In this document: in pieces, positions 16,473-24,859 of the stretch
How the letters are laid out: every line of letters starts with the position of its first letter
How positions within the stretch are numbered: position 1 is the first letter of the stretch
NCBI GenBank assembly: GCA_003248805.1
Contig: QFQY01000001.1
Location: 109,874 to 173,873, forward strand
Source of the DNA: Chelatococcus sp.
GTDB taxonomy: Bacteria; Pseudomonadota; Alphaproteobacteria; Rhizobiales; Beijerinckiaceae
Length of the DNA stretch: 64,000 nucleotides
Direction: 5' to 3'
Position numbers and translations under genes: made by a program
Notes under the pieces: model-generated
Seen by the model: the letters and a program-made list of their open reading frames with translations, nothing else
Told to the model about the DNA's origin: nothing
Database searches by the model: none

Positions 16473-19034
16473 ATGGCGAACCTCACCTCAACGCTTGCCG
16501 TCAAGCTCATCGACGGCGTTTCCGGACCGGCCAAGGGCGCGTCTCAGGCTCTTGGCGCGATCGGCAAGGCGACCGAGGCGATCGGCAAGATCAAGGTCTT
16601 CCGCGAGCAATCGCAGCGCCTCGAAGAGATGTCTCGTGCCCATGAGAAGGCGCGAGCGACCATCAAGCAGCTCGCGACCCAACTGATCGCGGCGGAGAGC
16701 CCGTCGAAGAAGTTGCAGGCGGCTTACGAGAAGGCGACGGCTGCCGCCGACAAGTTCGGAAACAAGATCGAGTGGCAGAAAGCCCGCGTTCGCGGCGCCG
16801 CCGCCGAGCTTGAACGGATGGGCATCGCGACGAACAAGATCGCGTCCGGCGAGGCGCGGCTCCGGGCCTCGATCGATGCCACGACGGCGGCAATGCGACG
16901 GCAAGAGGCGGCTGCGGCACGATCTCAAGCGCGACGAGCCGCAATCGGCGACGCTGCGGCACTTACCGGCGGGATCGCTGCGTATCGCGGCAAAGAGATC
17001 GCGAAGAAGGCTGTCGTCTCGGCGGCCGAGTTCGATATCGGCGTTCGGCGCCAGCGCGCTTATGCGGGCATCTCGGAGGATGAGCAGAAGCGTCTCCTGA
17101 TCCCGCAGGCGAAGCGGATCGGCCAGGACACGCAGTTCACCAACCTCGATATCGTCGAGGCTCAGACCGCAATCATGCAGCGCCTGCCGGAGCAGCTTCC
17201 GCGCGCTAGCGTTGCCCAGGCCATCACGGAAGAGGTCAAGAATTACGCGCTCTCGATGCGCGCCGACATGAAGACCAGTGCCGAAGGCATCACATCGTTC
17301 CTGATGCAGACCGGCAAAGACCTATCCACGCAGGACAAGGCGCTCGCCGAGGCGCGCCGCGCGTCGAACATGTTGGTCCGCATGGCGAAGATCGGCGGCA
17401 TGTCTGACGAGGACGTCTCGCAGTTCATGAAGTACGCCGCGACATCGGCGACGCTGGCCGGCTTGTCGAATGAGACGCTCGGCGCTCTCGGCGTCGGCCT
17501 CAAGCGGGCCGGCTTCCGTGGCGACGAGGCCGGTGTCGGCATCCGGACGATCTCCTCGAAGCTCGTTGCGCCTGGGCGCAAGGGCCTCGACGCGCTTACC
17601 GCGATGGGGATCGACTACAACCGGTTCACTCAGATGCCGGGCGGGCTGTCGGCCGAAAATCTCGAAGCGATGCAGAAGCGCAGGTTCGGCAAGACGTTCT
17701 CGCCGAGCCAGAGAGAGCGTCTCAACGAGGTCATGCAAGACAGCGAGGTCATCGCGAACAAGGACGAGTTCATCGCGCAGGTCTCGGCGATCGTTCAGGA
17801 GAGCTTCGACAAGACGAAGGGCGGCAAGACCAAAGCGCAGGACGCGCAGAAGATCGCGAAGCTCGCGGCTGACTTCCATCAGCTCGGCGTCGCGAGCGTC
17901 AATGCGGAGGGGCTGCTCGCTGCAATTCTCGCTGCGAGCCCGACCTTGCAGCAGCTCAACTCGCTGTTCACCGACAAGCAAGGCGGCAAGGCCGGCGCGC
18001 TCGGCAAAGCCTTCGAACAGATCGGCAAGGACCGCGACACGCTCCGAACCACTCCGGACGATTACGGCAAGAAGATCGCTGACGAGATCATGGGCGGCCT
18101 GGGCGGTTCGTTCGAGCGGCTCAAGGGCTCGGTCGAGACCTTCTACCAGTCGCTCGGCGAGGCAAACTCGAAGCTCCTGACCGTCTCGTTCGACAAGATC
18201 GGCAACGCGATCGACTACGTGTCGAACCTTGGTGACAAGGCCCTGCAAGCGGGAGCGGCCCTTGGTCTCCTCGCCGGCAGCGCGGCAGGCGGCTACGCCT
18301 TTTTCCGGTTCGCTCAGGCGATCATGGGAGCAGGCGGGGCCGGCGCCGCCCTTGTCGGATCGGCCACGGCGCTGGATGCCTCGGCGCTTGCCCTGACCCG
18401 CGCCGCCGTGGCGCTGGGCGGAAGCGGGGTCGGAGGGGCAGCCGGAGGCGCGGCAGGAGCCGGGGGCGCTGCTGCGGCGGCAACGAAGATGGGCTGGCTC
18501 TCCCGGCTCGGCGTCGCGGGCGTCGCGATCGGCGCCTATCTCGGCCTTCGCGTGATCGGAGAGGCGAACGAGAAGCGCTACGACGGGGTTGCTCCGGGCG
18601 AGGTCCACAACAAGGGCCAGGAGCAGCGGCGCAACAGCAATGCGGCGATCCGACAGCAGTTCCTCGAAGAGCGTGGCAAGCTCGGGGCCATGGGCGGGGA
18701 AGCGGGCGCCATGGCTGCCGATGGGATCGCCACCGGCATCACCGAAAACAGCGCGAAGATCGATGCCGCCACTCAGACGATTTGGTCTCGGATCAAAGCG
18801 CTGTTCGGCTCCGGCGTCGATGTCCCGGTCAAGGTGAACCCTGCCGGCTCGCCGGCTGCTCCGGCCGCGCCTGCGCCGAACAAGACCTCGTCGTATCGAG
18901 GCGGAAACATCACCGTCCAGATGAACGGCGTGACCGGCGATGCGAACGAGATCGCCGAGGCCGTGAGCAAGAAGGTCGCGACCGCGACGGAGCAAAGCCT
19001 GCGCGGCGCATTCTCCGATAGCGATCTCGCATGA
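16473..19034 (+). CDS. gpT: Tail tape measure protein (gpT-like)
   Basis: An 853-residue protein, the longest in the tail module, starting 5 bp after the E' stop. The N-terminus (MANLTSTLAVKLIDGVSGPAKGASQALGAIGKATEAIG) and long coiled coils (residues 45-150) are typical of the TP901/P2-T tape measure that sets tail length. Hydrophobic stretches near residues 590-690 (AALGLLAGSAAGGYAFF, GVAIGAYLGLRV) would enter the host membrane. The C-terminus ends ..GDANEIAEAVSKKVATATEQSLRGAF, as in many myophage tape measures. Confidence 0.92.
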   Translation: MANLTSTLAVKLIDGVSGPAKGASQALGAIGKATEAIGKIKVFREQSQRLEEMSRAHEKARATIKQLATQLIAAESPSKKLQAAYEKATAAADKFGNKIEWQKARVRGAAAELERMGIATNKIASGEARLRASIDATTAAMRRQEAAAARSQARRAAIGDAAALTGGIAAYRGKEIAKKAVVSAAEFDIGVRRQRAYAGISEDEQKRLLIPQAKRIGQDTQFTNLDIVEAQTAIMQRLPEQLPRASVAQAITEEVKNYALSMRADMKTSAEGITSFLMQTGKDLSTQDKALAEARRASNMLVRMAKIGGMSDEDVSQFMKYAATSATLAGLSNETLGALGVGLKRAGFRGDEAGVGIRTISSKLVAPGRKGLDALTAMGIDYNRFTQMPGGLSAENLEAMQKRRFGKTFSPSQRERLNEVMQDSEVIANKDEFIAQVSAIVQESFDKTKGGKTKAQDAQKIAKLAADFHQLGVASVNAEGLLAAILAASPTLQQLNSLFTDKQGGKAGALGKAFEQIGKDRDTLRTTPDDYGKKIADEIMGGLGGSFERLKGSVETFYQSLGEANSKLLTVSFDKIGNAIDYVSNLGDKALQAGAALGLLAGSAAGGYAFFRFAQAIMGAGGAGAALVGSATALDASALALTRAAVALGGSGVGGAAGGAAGAGGAAAAATKMGWLSRLGVAGVAIGAYLGLRVIGEANEKRYDGVAPGEVHNKGQEQRRNSNAAIRQQFLEERGKLGAMGGEAGAMAADGIATGITENSAKIDAATQTIWSRIKALFGSGVDVPVKVNPAGSPAAPAAPAPNKTSSYRGGNITVQMNGVTGDANEIAEAVSKKVATATEQSLRGAFSDSDLA

Positions 19035-19039
19035 GCAAC

Positions 19040-19074
19040 GGGGCGGCGGATCATCGCCGCCCCTCTTCATTTGA
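19040..19074 (+). terminator. Hairpin terminator after the tape measure
   Basis: GGGGCGGCG / CGCCGCCCC (9 bp, loop GATCAT) followed by TCTTCATTT, starting 6 bp after the stop codon. The U-run is imperfect, so partial read-through into U is likely. Confidence 0.65.
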
Positions 19075-19086
19075 TCGGGGCGCGCA

Positions 19087-19512
19087 GTGCTCTTCCAACT
19101 CGGCTATGTGACCTTCGAGGTCTACCCGTTCAACGCGCACGAGACCGATCGCGCTGGATCGGCTGATTTCGCCGCGAAGGATGTGATCGGCACCCGTAAG
19201 CCCCGTGAGTTCGTGGGCGAGGGCGATGAAGAGCGGACGATCAACGGAAGGCTCTTCCCGCTCAAGTTCGGTGGCCTGCCGAGCCTCGATGATCTCTACG
19301 AGATGATGGAGAGCGGCACGCCGCAAATCCTCGTCGGTGGCGACGGGACGAACCGTGGCTGGTGGCTGATCACGAAGGTCCACCAGAAGGACACGGTCCT
19401 CGACGCCTCGGGTATCGGAAAGTTCATCGAGTTCGACTGCACGATCGTGCGCGCGGCTGGCGCCCCGACCGTCGCGTCCTACCTTTCGTCGCTCCTGCGA
19501 CTGATCTTCTAG
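19087..19512 (+). CDS. gpU: Tail protein U
   Basis: A 141-residue protein with GTG start 19087. LGYVTFEVYPFNA at the N-terminus and EFVGEGDEERTINGRLFPLKFGGLPSLDDLYEMMESGTPQILV are the gpU signature. U-type proteins connect the tape measure end with the baseplate hub. The order U, X, D is as in P2. The last residues (VASYLSSLLRLIF) are hydrophobic. Confidence 0.88.
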   Translation: MLFQLGYVTFEVYPFNAHETDRAGSADFAAKDVIGTRKPREFVGEGDEERTINGRLFPLKFGGLPSLDDLYEMMESGTPQILVGGDGTNRGWWLITKVHQKDTVLDASGIGKFIEFDCTIVRAAGAPTVASYLSSLLRLIF

Positions 19513-19527
19513 ACCAGCGGAACCCCC

Positions 19528-20040
19528 ATGCTCTCGATCGTCATCGTCCTGCTTTGCGGGGCGCTCAACCGTGCGCGCGGCGACGCCTCTTGGCTCGGCA
19601 ATCTTCCCGGTCGGGCGCTCTGGTATGTCACGCCCGTCATCGGCCTCCTCGCGCTGCTGGCCCACGGATGGGCCGTCGCCGGTGCCTTTGCCCTCGCCTA
19701 TCTGTTTTGGGCGGTCTGGCCTTGGGGGCGCTGGTTCGATCTCGGGCGACTGCCCGTCGATCCGCTTCGGCCGATCAGTGCGTTCGAGCACATCATCGAT
19801 GCGCTGGCCGGCAACAGCGATCATCGCGCGCTGCTCTGGCGCCACCTGATGATCGCCCCTGGCCTCGTCCTGATCGGTATCGCGGGTACGGGCCTTTGGG
19901 TCGTGCTGCTCGCCCCGATCTTCGCTGCCGTCGTCGTGGCGCTTTACGAGGCTGCGTGGCGGCTCCGGCCGACCGCCCCGATCCTGTGGGCGGAAATCGG
20001 CGTCGGCGCCCTGTGGGGCGGCCTGATCGCCTTTCTCTGA
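19528..20040 (+). CDS. Integral membrane protein of unknown function in the tail operon
   Basis: A 170-residue hydrophobic protein. Predicted membrane segments: residues 1-11 (LSIVIVLLCGAL), 30-65 (WYVTPVIGLLALLAHGWAVAGAFALAYLFWAVWPW), 108-141 (MIAPGLVLIGIAGTGLWVVLLAPIFAAVVVALYEA) and 152-170. It sits between U and X with a lipoprotein gene right behind it. Such a membrane protein is not part of the tail and may be a lysogeny or exclusion factor, or a holin-type protein moved away from the lysis genes. I do not recognise a family. Confidence 0.6.
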   Translation: MLSIVIVLLCGALNRARGDASWLGNLPGRALWYVTPVIGLLALLAHGWAVAGAFALAYLFWAVWPWGRWFDLGRLPVDPLRPISAFEHIIDALAGNSDHRALLWRHLMIAPGLVLIGIAGTGLWVVLLAPIFAAVVVALYEAAWRLRPTAPILWAEIGVGALWGGLIAFL

Positions 20041-20050
20041 GGAGTTCCAG

Positions 20051-20179
20051 ATGATCAAGATTGTGATCGCGGGCGCGCTGGCGCTCGCGCTGATCGGCTG
20101 CGTGTCGAGCCGAAAGAGCGAGAACGAGTATTTCGGCCAGCTCTCCGGCTACTTGGCCAAAAATCAGCAGAACCGGTGA
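20051..20179 (+). CDS. Small lipoprotein (42 aa)
   Basis: ATG 20051 follows GAGGAG (20039-20044) with good spacing. The 42-residue product MIKIVIAGALALALIGCVSS.. has a lysine-containing n-region, a hydrophobic core and a lipobox LIGC, then a 25-residue polar tail rich in Asn/Gln (SRKSENEYFGQLSGYLAKNQQNR). It would be lipidated at Cys17 and face the periplasm. It ends 4 bp before gene X and follows the multi-spanning membrane protein, so the two may act together. It is too short for default gene callers. Confidence 0.65.
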   Translation: MIKIVIAGALALALIGCVSSRKSENEYFGQLSGYLAKNQQNR

Positions 20180-20183
20180 CGCC

Positions 20184-20414
20184 GTGGCGACCGAGAAGCT
20201 GATCGTCGAGGACGAATACACGGTCGCCGACCTCCTGCCCTACCGCCGCTATCGAATTGAGGCGGAGGGCTATGTCGAGGCCATGCTCGATGCCAATCCC
20301 GGCCTGGCTGACGACGGCATCTTCCTCGCGCTGGGCCGCGAGATCGTCACCGACATCCCGGCCAAACGCGACGCGCCGGCCGACACGGTTCGCGTGATCC
20401 GCCTTTGGGACTGA
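20184..20414 (+). CDS. gpX: Tail protein X (LysM-like)
   Basis: A 76-residue protein with GTG start 20184. LIVEDEYTVADLLPYRRYRIEAEGYVEAMLDANPGLAD matches the gpX family, a LysM-like fold (..R..G.VE..L..NPGLA..) that acts late in P2 tail assembly near the baseplate hub. The end (DTVRVIRLWD) matches as well. Located between U and D as expected. Confidence 0.88.
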   Translation: MATEKLIVEDEYTVADLLPYRRYRIEAEGYVEAMLDANPGLADDGIFLALGREIVTDIPAKRDAPADTVRVIRLWD

Positions 20415-20420
20415 TCCACC

Positions 20421-21542
20421 ATGCAGCGTCGCAAAGCGATCTATTCCGTCCTGATCGACGGGAACGACATCACGGCTGGATTGGTCGCGATCGTCACGAA
20501 AATTATGATCCGAGATGGCGAAGGCGAGAAATCTGACACCGCATCGATCGACCTCGACGATGCCGATGGTCAGATCAGCCTCCCCCGCGTCGGCGCGAAG
20601 ATCGAGATCGGGCTCGGGTGGGAAGGCGGATCAACCGTCATCTGCTTCGAGGGCAAGGTCGACGAGATCAAGAGCACGGGCGGCCGGGGCCAGGGGCGCA
20701 TGCTCACGATATCTGCGAAGAGCGCCGACACGCGCGGGAAGCTCAAGCAGAGCGAGGAGAAGCACAAGGACAACGCCAAGCTCGGCGACGTGGCCGCCGA
20801 ATGGGGGCGCGACGCCGGCCTGACGGATGTAAAGGTTCACCCCGATCTGGCATCTGTCGAGCGCGGGTATTGGGCGATGGAGGGCGAGAGCTTTCTGTCG
20901 TGGGCCGCTCGAACGGCCCAAGAGGTCGGTGCGACTTTCAAGGTCATGGGCGACCGCGCGGTCATGACACCCCGATCCTCCGGCAAATCCGCCAGCGGGA
21001 AAGACCTTCCCAAGATCACGGCGAAATGGGGCGACAACCTCATCAACTGGAACATCACGCCGGTCCAGTCGCGGGACGACTTCAAGAAATTCGAGACGCG
21101 TTGGTACGACCCGAAAGAGGCCAAGTGGAAGACCGAGACGGTCGAGGCGCGCGAGGCTGGAACGGGGATCGAGGCAACTAAGCTCAAACGCTTCTCGTCG
21201 AACGATAAGGCAACGGCCAAGGCCGCCGCCGAAAGCGAGAGCAAAGAAGGCGACAGAGAGAAAGGCGGCGGATCGGTCTCGATCGACGGTGATCCGACCG
21301 CACAGGCCGAAGCGGAGTGCGAGGTTGTCGGCGCTCGTCCCGGTGTCGACGGGACCTATCGGATCGAGAGCGTCACGCAGAACCTCTCCCGAGGCGGTGG
21401 TTGGACGACTGACCTCGAACTGAAGCAACCCAAGGGCGAGGCCGGCAAGGACACGCGCAAGAGCGTGAAATCAGGCAGCGCGGGCGGGTCGGCAAAATCC
21501 AGCGGAACGACAGGCTTCGGATCGCCGTCGCAACGCGCCTAG
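20421..21542 (+). CDS. gpD: Tail hub protein D (gp27-like, late control D family)
   Basis: A 373-residue protein starting 7 bp after the X stop. YSVLIDGNDITAGLVAIVTKIMIRDGEGEKSDTASIDLDD and GSTVICFEGKVDEIKSTGGRGQGRMLTISAKSADTRGKLKQ are characteristic of the family that forms the baseplate hub above spike V. The C-terminal TYRIESVTQNLSRGGGWTTDLEL is the conserved end, followed by a Ser/Lys/Gly-rich tail. In P2 this gene family was first called late control D, but the function is structural. Confidence 0.9.
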   Translation: MQRRKAIYSVLIDGNDITAGLVAIVTKIMIRDGEGEKSDTASIDLDDADGQISLPRVGAKIEIGLGWEGGSTVICFEGKVDEIKSTGGRGQGRMLTISAKSADTRGKLKQSEEKHKDNAKLGDVAAEWGRDAGLTDVKVHPDLASVERGYWAMEGESFLSWAARTAQEVGATFKVMGDRAVMTPRSSGKSASGKDLPKITAKWGDNLINWNITPVQSRDDFKKFETRWYDPKEAKWKTETVEAREAGTGIEATKLKRFSSNDKATAKAAAESESKEGDREKGGGSVSIDGDPTAQAEAECEVVGARPGVDGTYRIESVTQNLSRGGGWTTDLELKQPKGEAGKDTRKSVKSGSAGGSAKSSGTTGFGSPSQRA

Positions 21543-21569
21543 CAACCTCATCAATTCAGGAGAAACACC

Positions 21570-21887
21570 ATGGCGCTCATTGGCGTGCATATCGCGTTCG
21601 GCTACGCGCTCGACACTGCCCGCGATAACGGCGGCGCGTTCCTGCGAGCCGACACTGTCAACTCGCAGACGATCGCGGCACCGGGCGTCTCGACGATTTC
21701 CGCTCCGCAAAATCGCGGCAAGGATAGTCCGGTGCTCTCCGTCGTTTCGGCAGACGCGATTTTTTACGCGATCGGCCCGAACCCCGACGCTAGCGCCGGC
21801 AGCGCGGCTCGCGACTACCTGAAGGCCAACGATCCGATCGATCGCTACGTGAAGCCCGGCGACAAGTTCGCGTGGATCGCGGCCTGA
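21570..21887 (+). CDS. Virion-associated small protein, unknown
   Basis: A 105-residue protein after CAGGAGAAACACC. Composition is beta-rich and polar (VHIAFGYALDTARDNGGAFLRADTVNSQTIAAPGVSTIS.., ending VKPGDKFAWIAA). No family recognised. Position between hub gene D and the tailspike suggests an adaptor of the spike to the baseplate. Confidence 0.55.
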   Translation: MALIGVHIAFGYALDTARDNGGAFLRADTVNSQTIAAPGVSTISAPQNRGKDSPVLSVVSADAIFYAIGPNPDASAGSAARDYLKANDPIDRYVKPGDKFAWIAA

Positions 21888-21913
21888 CTTGATCTAGCGT
21901 CCGGAGGCGAGAC

Positions 21914-24748
21914 ATGGGCATTCAAACCGGCAGGCTCCGGCGAGCCAGCCTCAACACCAGCGCGCTCGGCCGGCGCGTCAGCGACGCGGACGATATCGCC
22001 GCGCAGATCGTCACCGTCATCCCGAACAACGCTTGGGCTGGCGACCACATCACCCCGATCTGGTCGTTGGGCTCACAGGAGATCGCGACCGGCATCGTCT
22101 CGCCGGCCGGGACGGAATTCAGCATCAGCGATAAGGCGCTTTTCGTCGGCGCAACACCGCCGACCGTGCCGGGTCGTGTGGTGGTCGTTCTGTCCGTCCT
22201 CAATCGTCGGACCGGCGCAACCCGCACGGTGTCGGTAAATGTGGTCGTTGCCGCCGCCCTGACGACGCTCGTCTTCTGGTATGCCCCAACCGCACAAGGG
22301 AGCGGCAACGGCTCTAGCGCGGCCAACGCTGCGGCTATCACCGCGCTTCCCGCGAATGCCGTGGTCGCCAAGATTGCGGGGCTCCCGGCGCATCACCGTG
22401 TCCGCAACGACCTCGGAACCTACGCTCGCGGCGCGGCGAAGCTCGACATCACTGCGGGCGGCATCTCCGAGATGACGCGCCAACGCATCTACGGCTGCGA
22501 TGCGGCCGGCGTGCTCGGCAACGCCACGATGACGGGCAACCGCAACACGGACCCCGTCGCGGCGATCAGCAATCAGAGCATCGCCGCCGGCATCATCTGG
22601 CTCGGCGCCGGGGCCGACTTCTTCTCCATCACGGAGATTGAGTTCAGGCACACCCAAGTCGCGATCCGCATCTACGGCGTCTACGACAACACGACGCCTG
22701 TGGTCATGCGCGAGATCGATATCAAGCGCTGCCCGACCTACAACACCTATCGCGCCTTCCTTCCGGTCGGCGGCGGCTCGTCGCCGGGATACTGGCAGCT
22801 AACGACCGAAGGCATTCGCATCTGGGATATCTATGCGGATTATTGTGGGCACTCGGTCTTCAAGCCGCAGAATACGCACCGTATCGACCTGCGTCGGATC
22901 ACGGGCGACGCGCGCGGGCTCGAACAGACCGGCAACTACCCGGCCGTCATCGACATGTCGGGTTCGGGCGGCTCCCGCGAGGATATCTGCACCGGTATCT
23001 ACATGGAGGACGTCGTCGGCATCGGCGCGGCCGACACGCAAGCCCTCTACTCGCAGGGCGACGGAAACCAGATCGACAGCGCGGCGGTCAACAAGCCCGG
23101 ATCGACCTCGCGGGTGGAAGCTAGCGGCCTGTCGATCGCCGACTACGTCATTCGCAAACGCTGCGGCGGTATCCGCAACAAGGATGGCGGCCTCGATTGG
23201 AAGCCGGCGGGGGGATACTCGGAAGACGAGGAGCAGATCAACGACAAGCGCGGCATTCGCGATTGGAACGAGGATGCCTCCAACCCGACCTATTACAGGC
23301 GGCCGAAAATCTACAACTCCCGCAAGGGTACGGGTACGGCCGACAGTGGCGGCAGCATCCTTCTCGCTCGGGGCGACAGTCTCATCGTCTTCGAAGACAG
23401 CACGATCTATCAGCGCGCCGCCGGAACGACGATCCCGGATGGCTCTGGCCGTACCATGTTGGGCGGCGATACCGACTACATCTTCCTCGGCGACGAGGCT
23501 CGGTACAATCAGGGCATCAAGATCATCAATTGGAACCGTTGGAACCTCGATCCAACGGCCAAGGTCTTCTCTCACGGCTTCAACGATATCGGCTCATTCG
23601 CGCTCGACATCTTTCCGGCGTTTCCGAGCCCGACGACCGGAATTGTGTGGGCTCCGGGCTTTGCGGGCGGTCAGGTTCCGCAGAACACGGCCGTGGGGAC
23701 GAAGATCGCGACGCTGACGGGTTCGCCAGGCTCGACGGCCTACGCCAACATGCTGAACCATGTCGGGTTGCTCTCGGACCCGGACAGCAAGTTCGCCATC
23801 GTCCGCGTCGGCACAACCTACGAACTGCGGCTTGCCGCGAGCCTGTCCTATTCGACAAAAGGAGCCCACGCGCTCACGGCTCGCTTCACGCCTGGCATCG
23901 TTGGCACCGACGCGTGGCGCAACGCCGACGATAATCTGAGTTGGCAGCTCTTCTTCGGCCCGCTCTATGTCGACTTGCCGCTTGTCGTTGCGGTGACCGG
24001 TGTCGAGGAGACCGAGACCACAACGCTCTACACCACGAAGGCGCTGACCGATCCGACCGGGGGCCTCTACCGCGCCGCTCATAACGCCTACATCCGTGCG
24101 CTCAAGGATGGTGGCGATCTGTCGACGGCGGACATCGTTCCGCTCTCGCTATCGTGGAACAAGGCAACGGCTCTTCTCGACATCAAGCTTGGCTTTGACG
24201 GCGTCGAGCAGGGCACGATGAGCTATGATCCAAAACTCGGATGGGCCGGCGACGGGACCGCCGGCACGAACATCCGCTGGCCGACCTTCGACCCATCGGT
24301 GACGACTGCTCGGAACTTTCTCCGCGACACCGCATCTATGATGTGGTCCGTCAAGACCGATGTGCAGGAGACCGGATCGTTCTGCACGATGGGTGGGAAC
24401 CTGACGTTCCGGCCGAGGAAAAATGCGACGCAGGGCGAATTGCGTTTCAACAACTCAGCCGTGTTCAACATCACCCTGAAATCGTCTGGCGCGGCCGGCG
24501 CTCCAATCGGCATATGGGCTGGTCACCGCCGCTCGTCGACCAACGCCATAGCCAAGCAGGACGGTGCACAGCGAGGCACGACGTCCGCAGCGTCGACCGC
24601 GATCAACGGCGCCGGCCTGCTGATCTGCGGCGCGAGCTGCACAACGCGAGGCCAGCCGATTTATGTCGGCTACCTCGCTGACGACGCGGCCGAGGCCCGT
24701 GTGGCGGCGGCCTATACGCTGCTTGAGCGTCTGGTGGCGCAGTTCTGA
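21914..24748 (+). CDS. Tailspike / receptor-binding protein with beta-helix character
   Basis: A 944-residue protein, the largest of prophage 1. After an Ig-like N-terminal part (GDHITPIWSLGSQEIATG.., VVVVLSVLNRRTGATRTVSV; residues 40-115), residues 130-520 show short beta turns with Gly/Asn/Asp steps (DFFSITEIEFRHTQVAIRIYGVYDN, HRIDLRRITGDARGLEQTG, SLIVFEDSTIYQRA) as in right-handed parallel beta-helix enzymes. The C-terminal 250 residues look like a lectin/trimerisation part. It probably binds or cleaves a surface polysaccharide. Catalytic residues cannot be assigned by eye. Confidence 0.7.
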   Translation: MGIQTGRLRRASLNTSALGRRVSDADDIAAQIVTVIPNNAWAGDHITPIWSLGSQEIATGIVSPAGTEFSISDKALFVGATPPTVPGRVVVVLSVLNRRTGATRTVSVNVVVAAALTTLVFWYAPTAQGSGNGSSAANAAAITALPANAVVAKIAGLPAHHRVRNDLGTYARGAAKLDITAGGISEMTRQRIYGCDAAGVLGNATMTGNRNTDPVAAISNQSIAAGIIWLGAGADFFSITEIEFRHTQVAIRIYGVYDNTTPVVMREIDIKRCPTYNTYRAFLPVGGGSSPGYWQLTTEGIRIWDIYADYCGHSVFKPQNTHRIDLRRITGDARGLEQTGNYPAVIDMSGSGGSREDICTGIYMEDVVGIGAADTQALYSQGDGNQIDSAAVNKPGSTSRVEASGLSIADYVIRKRCGGIRNKDGGLDWKPAGGYSEDEEQINDKRGIRDWNEDASNPTYYRRPKIYNSRKGTGTADSGGSILLARGDSLIVFEDSTIYQRAAGTTIPDGSGRTMLGGDTDYIFLGDEARYNQGIKIINWNRWNLDPTAKVFSHGFNDIGSFALDIFPAFPSPTTGIVWAPGFAGGQVPQNTAVGTKIATLTGSPGSTAYANMLNHVGLLSDPDSKFAIVRVGTTYELRLAASLSYSTKGAHALTARFTPGIVGTDAWRNADDNLSWQLFFGPLYVDLPLVVAVTGVEETETTTLYTTKALTDPTGGLYRAAHNAYIRALKDGGDLSTADIVPLSLSWNKATALLDIKLGFDGVEQGTMSYDPKLGWAGDGTAGTNIRWPTFDPSVTTARNFLRDTASMMWSVKTDVQETGSFCTMGGNLTFRPRKNATQGELRFNNSAVFNITLKSSGAAGAPIGIWAGHRRSSTNAIAKQDGAQRGTTSAASTAINGAGLLICGASCTTRGQPIYVGYLADDAAEARVAAAYTLLERLVAQF

Positions 24749-24820
24749 TCGACTGCTCTGCGCCTGGCTCCGAGCCCAATCGGCTCGGAGCACGATCTAT
24801 CCTGAAAGTCCGCCTCTCCG

Positions 24821-24847
24821 GCCCGCCCTATTGGCGGGCTTTTTTCA
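24821..24847 (+). terminator. Intrinsic terminator ending the tail operon
   Basis: GCCCGCC / GGCGGGC (7 bp, loop CTATT) followed by TTTTTT. It lies between the tailspike stop and the lysis cassette. The arms resemble those at 13778 and 15910. Confidence 0.88.
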
Positions 24848-24859
24848 TTTGGAAAGCCC

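Noticed and set aside
17322..19070. Minus-strand 582-codon frame opposite the tape measure
   Set aside because: Composition and lack of motifs mark it as a shadow. The tape measure on the + strand is well supported.
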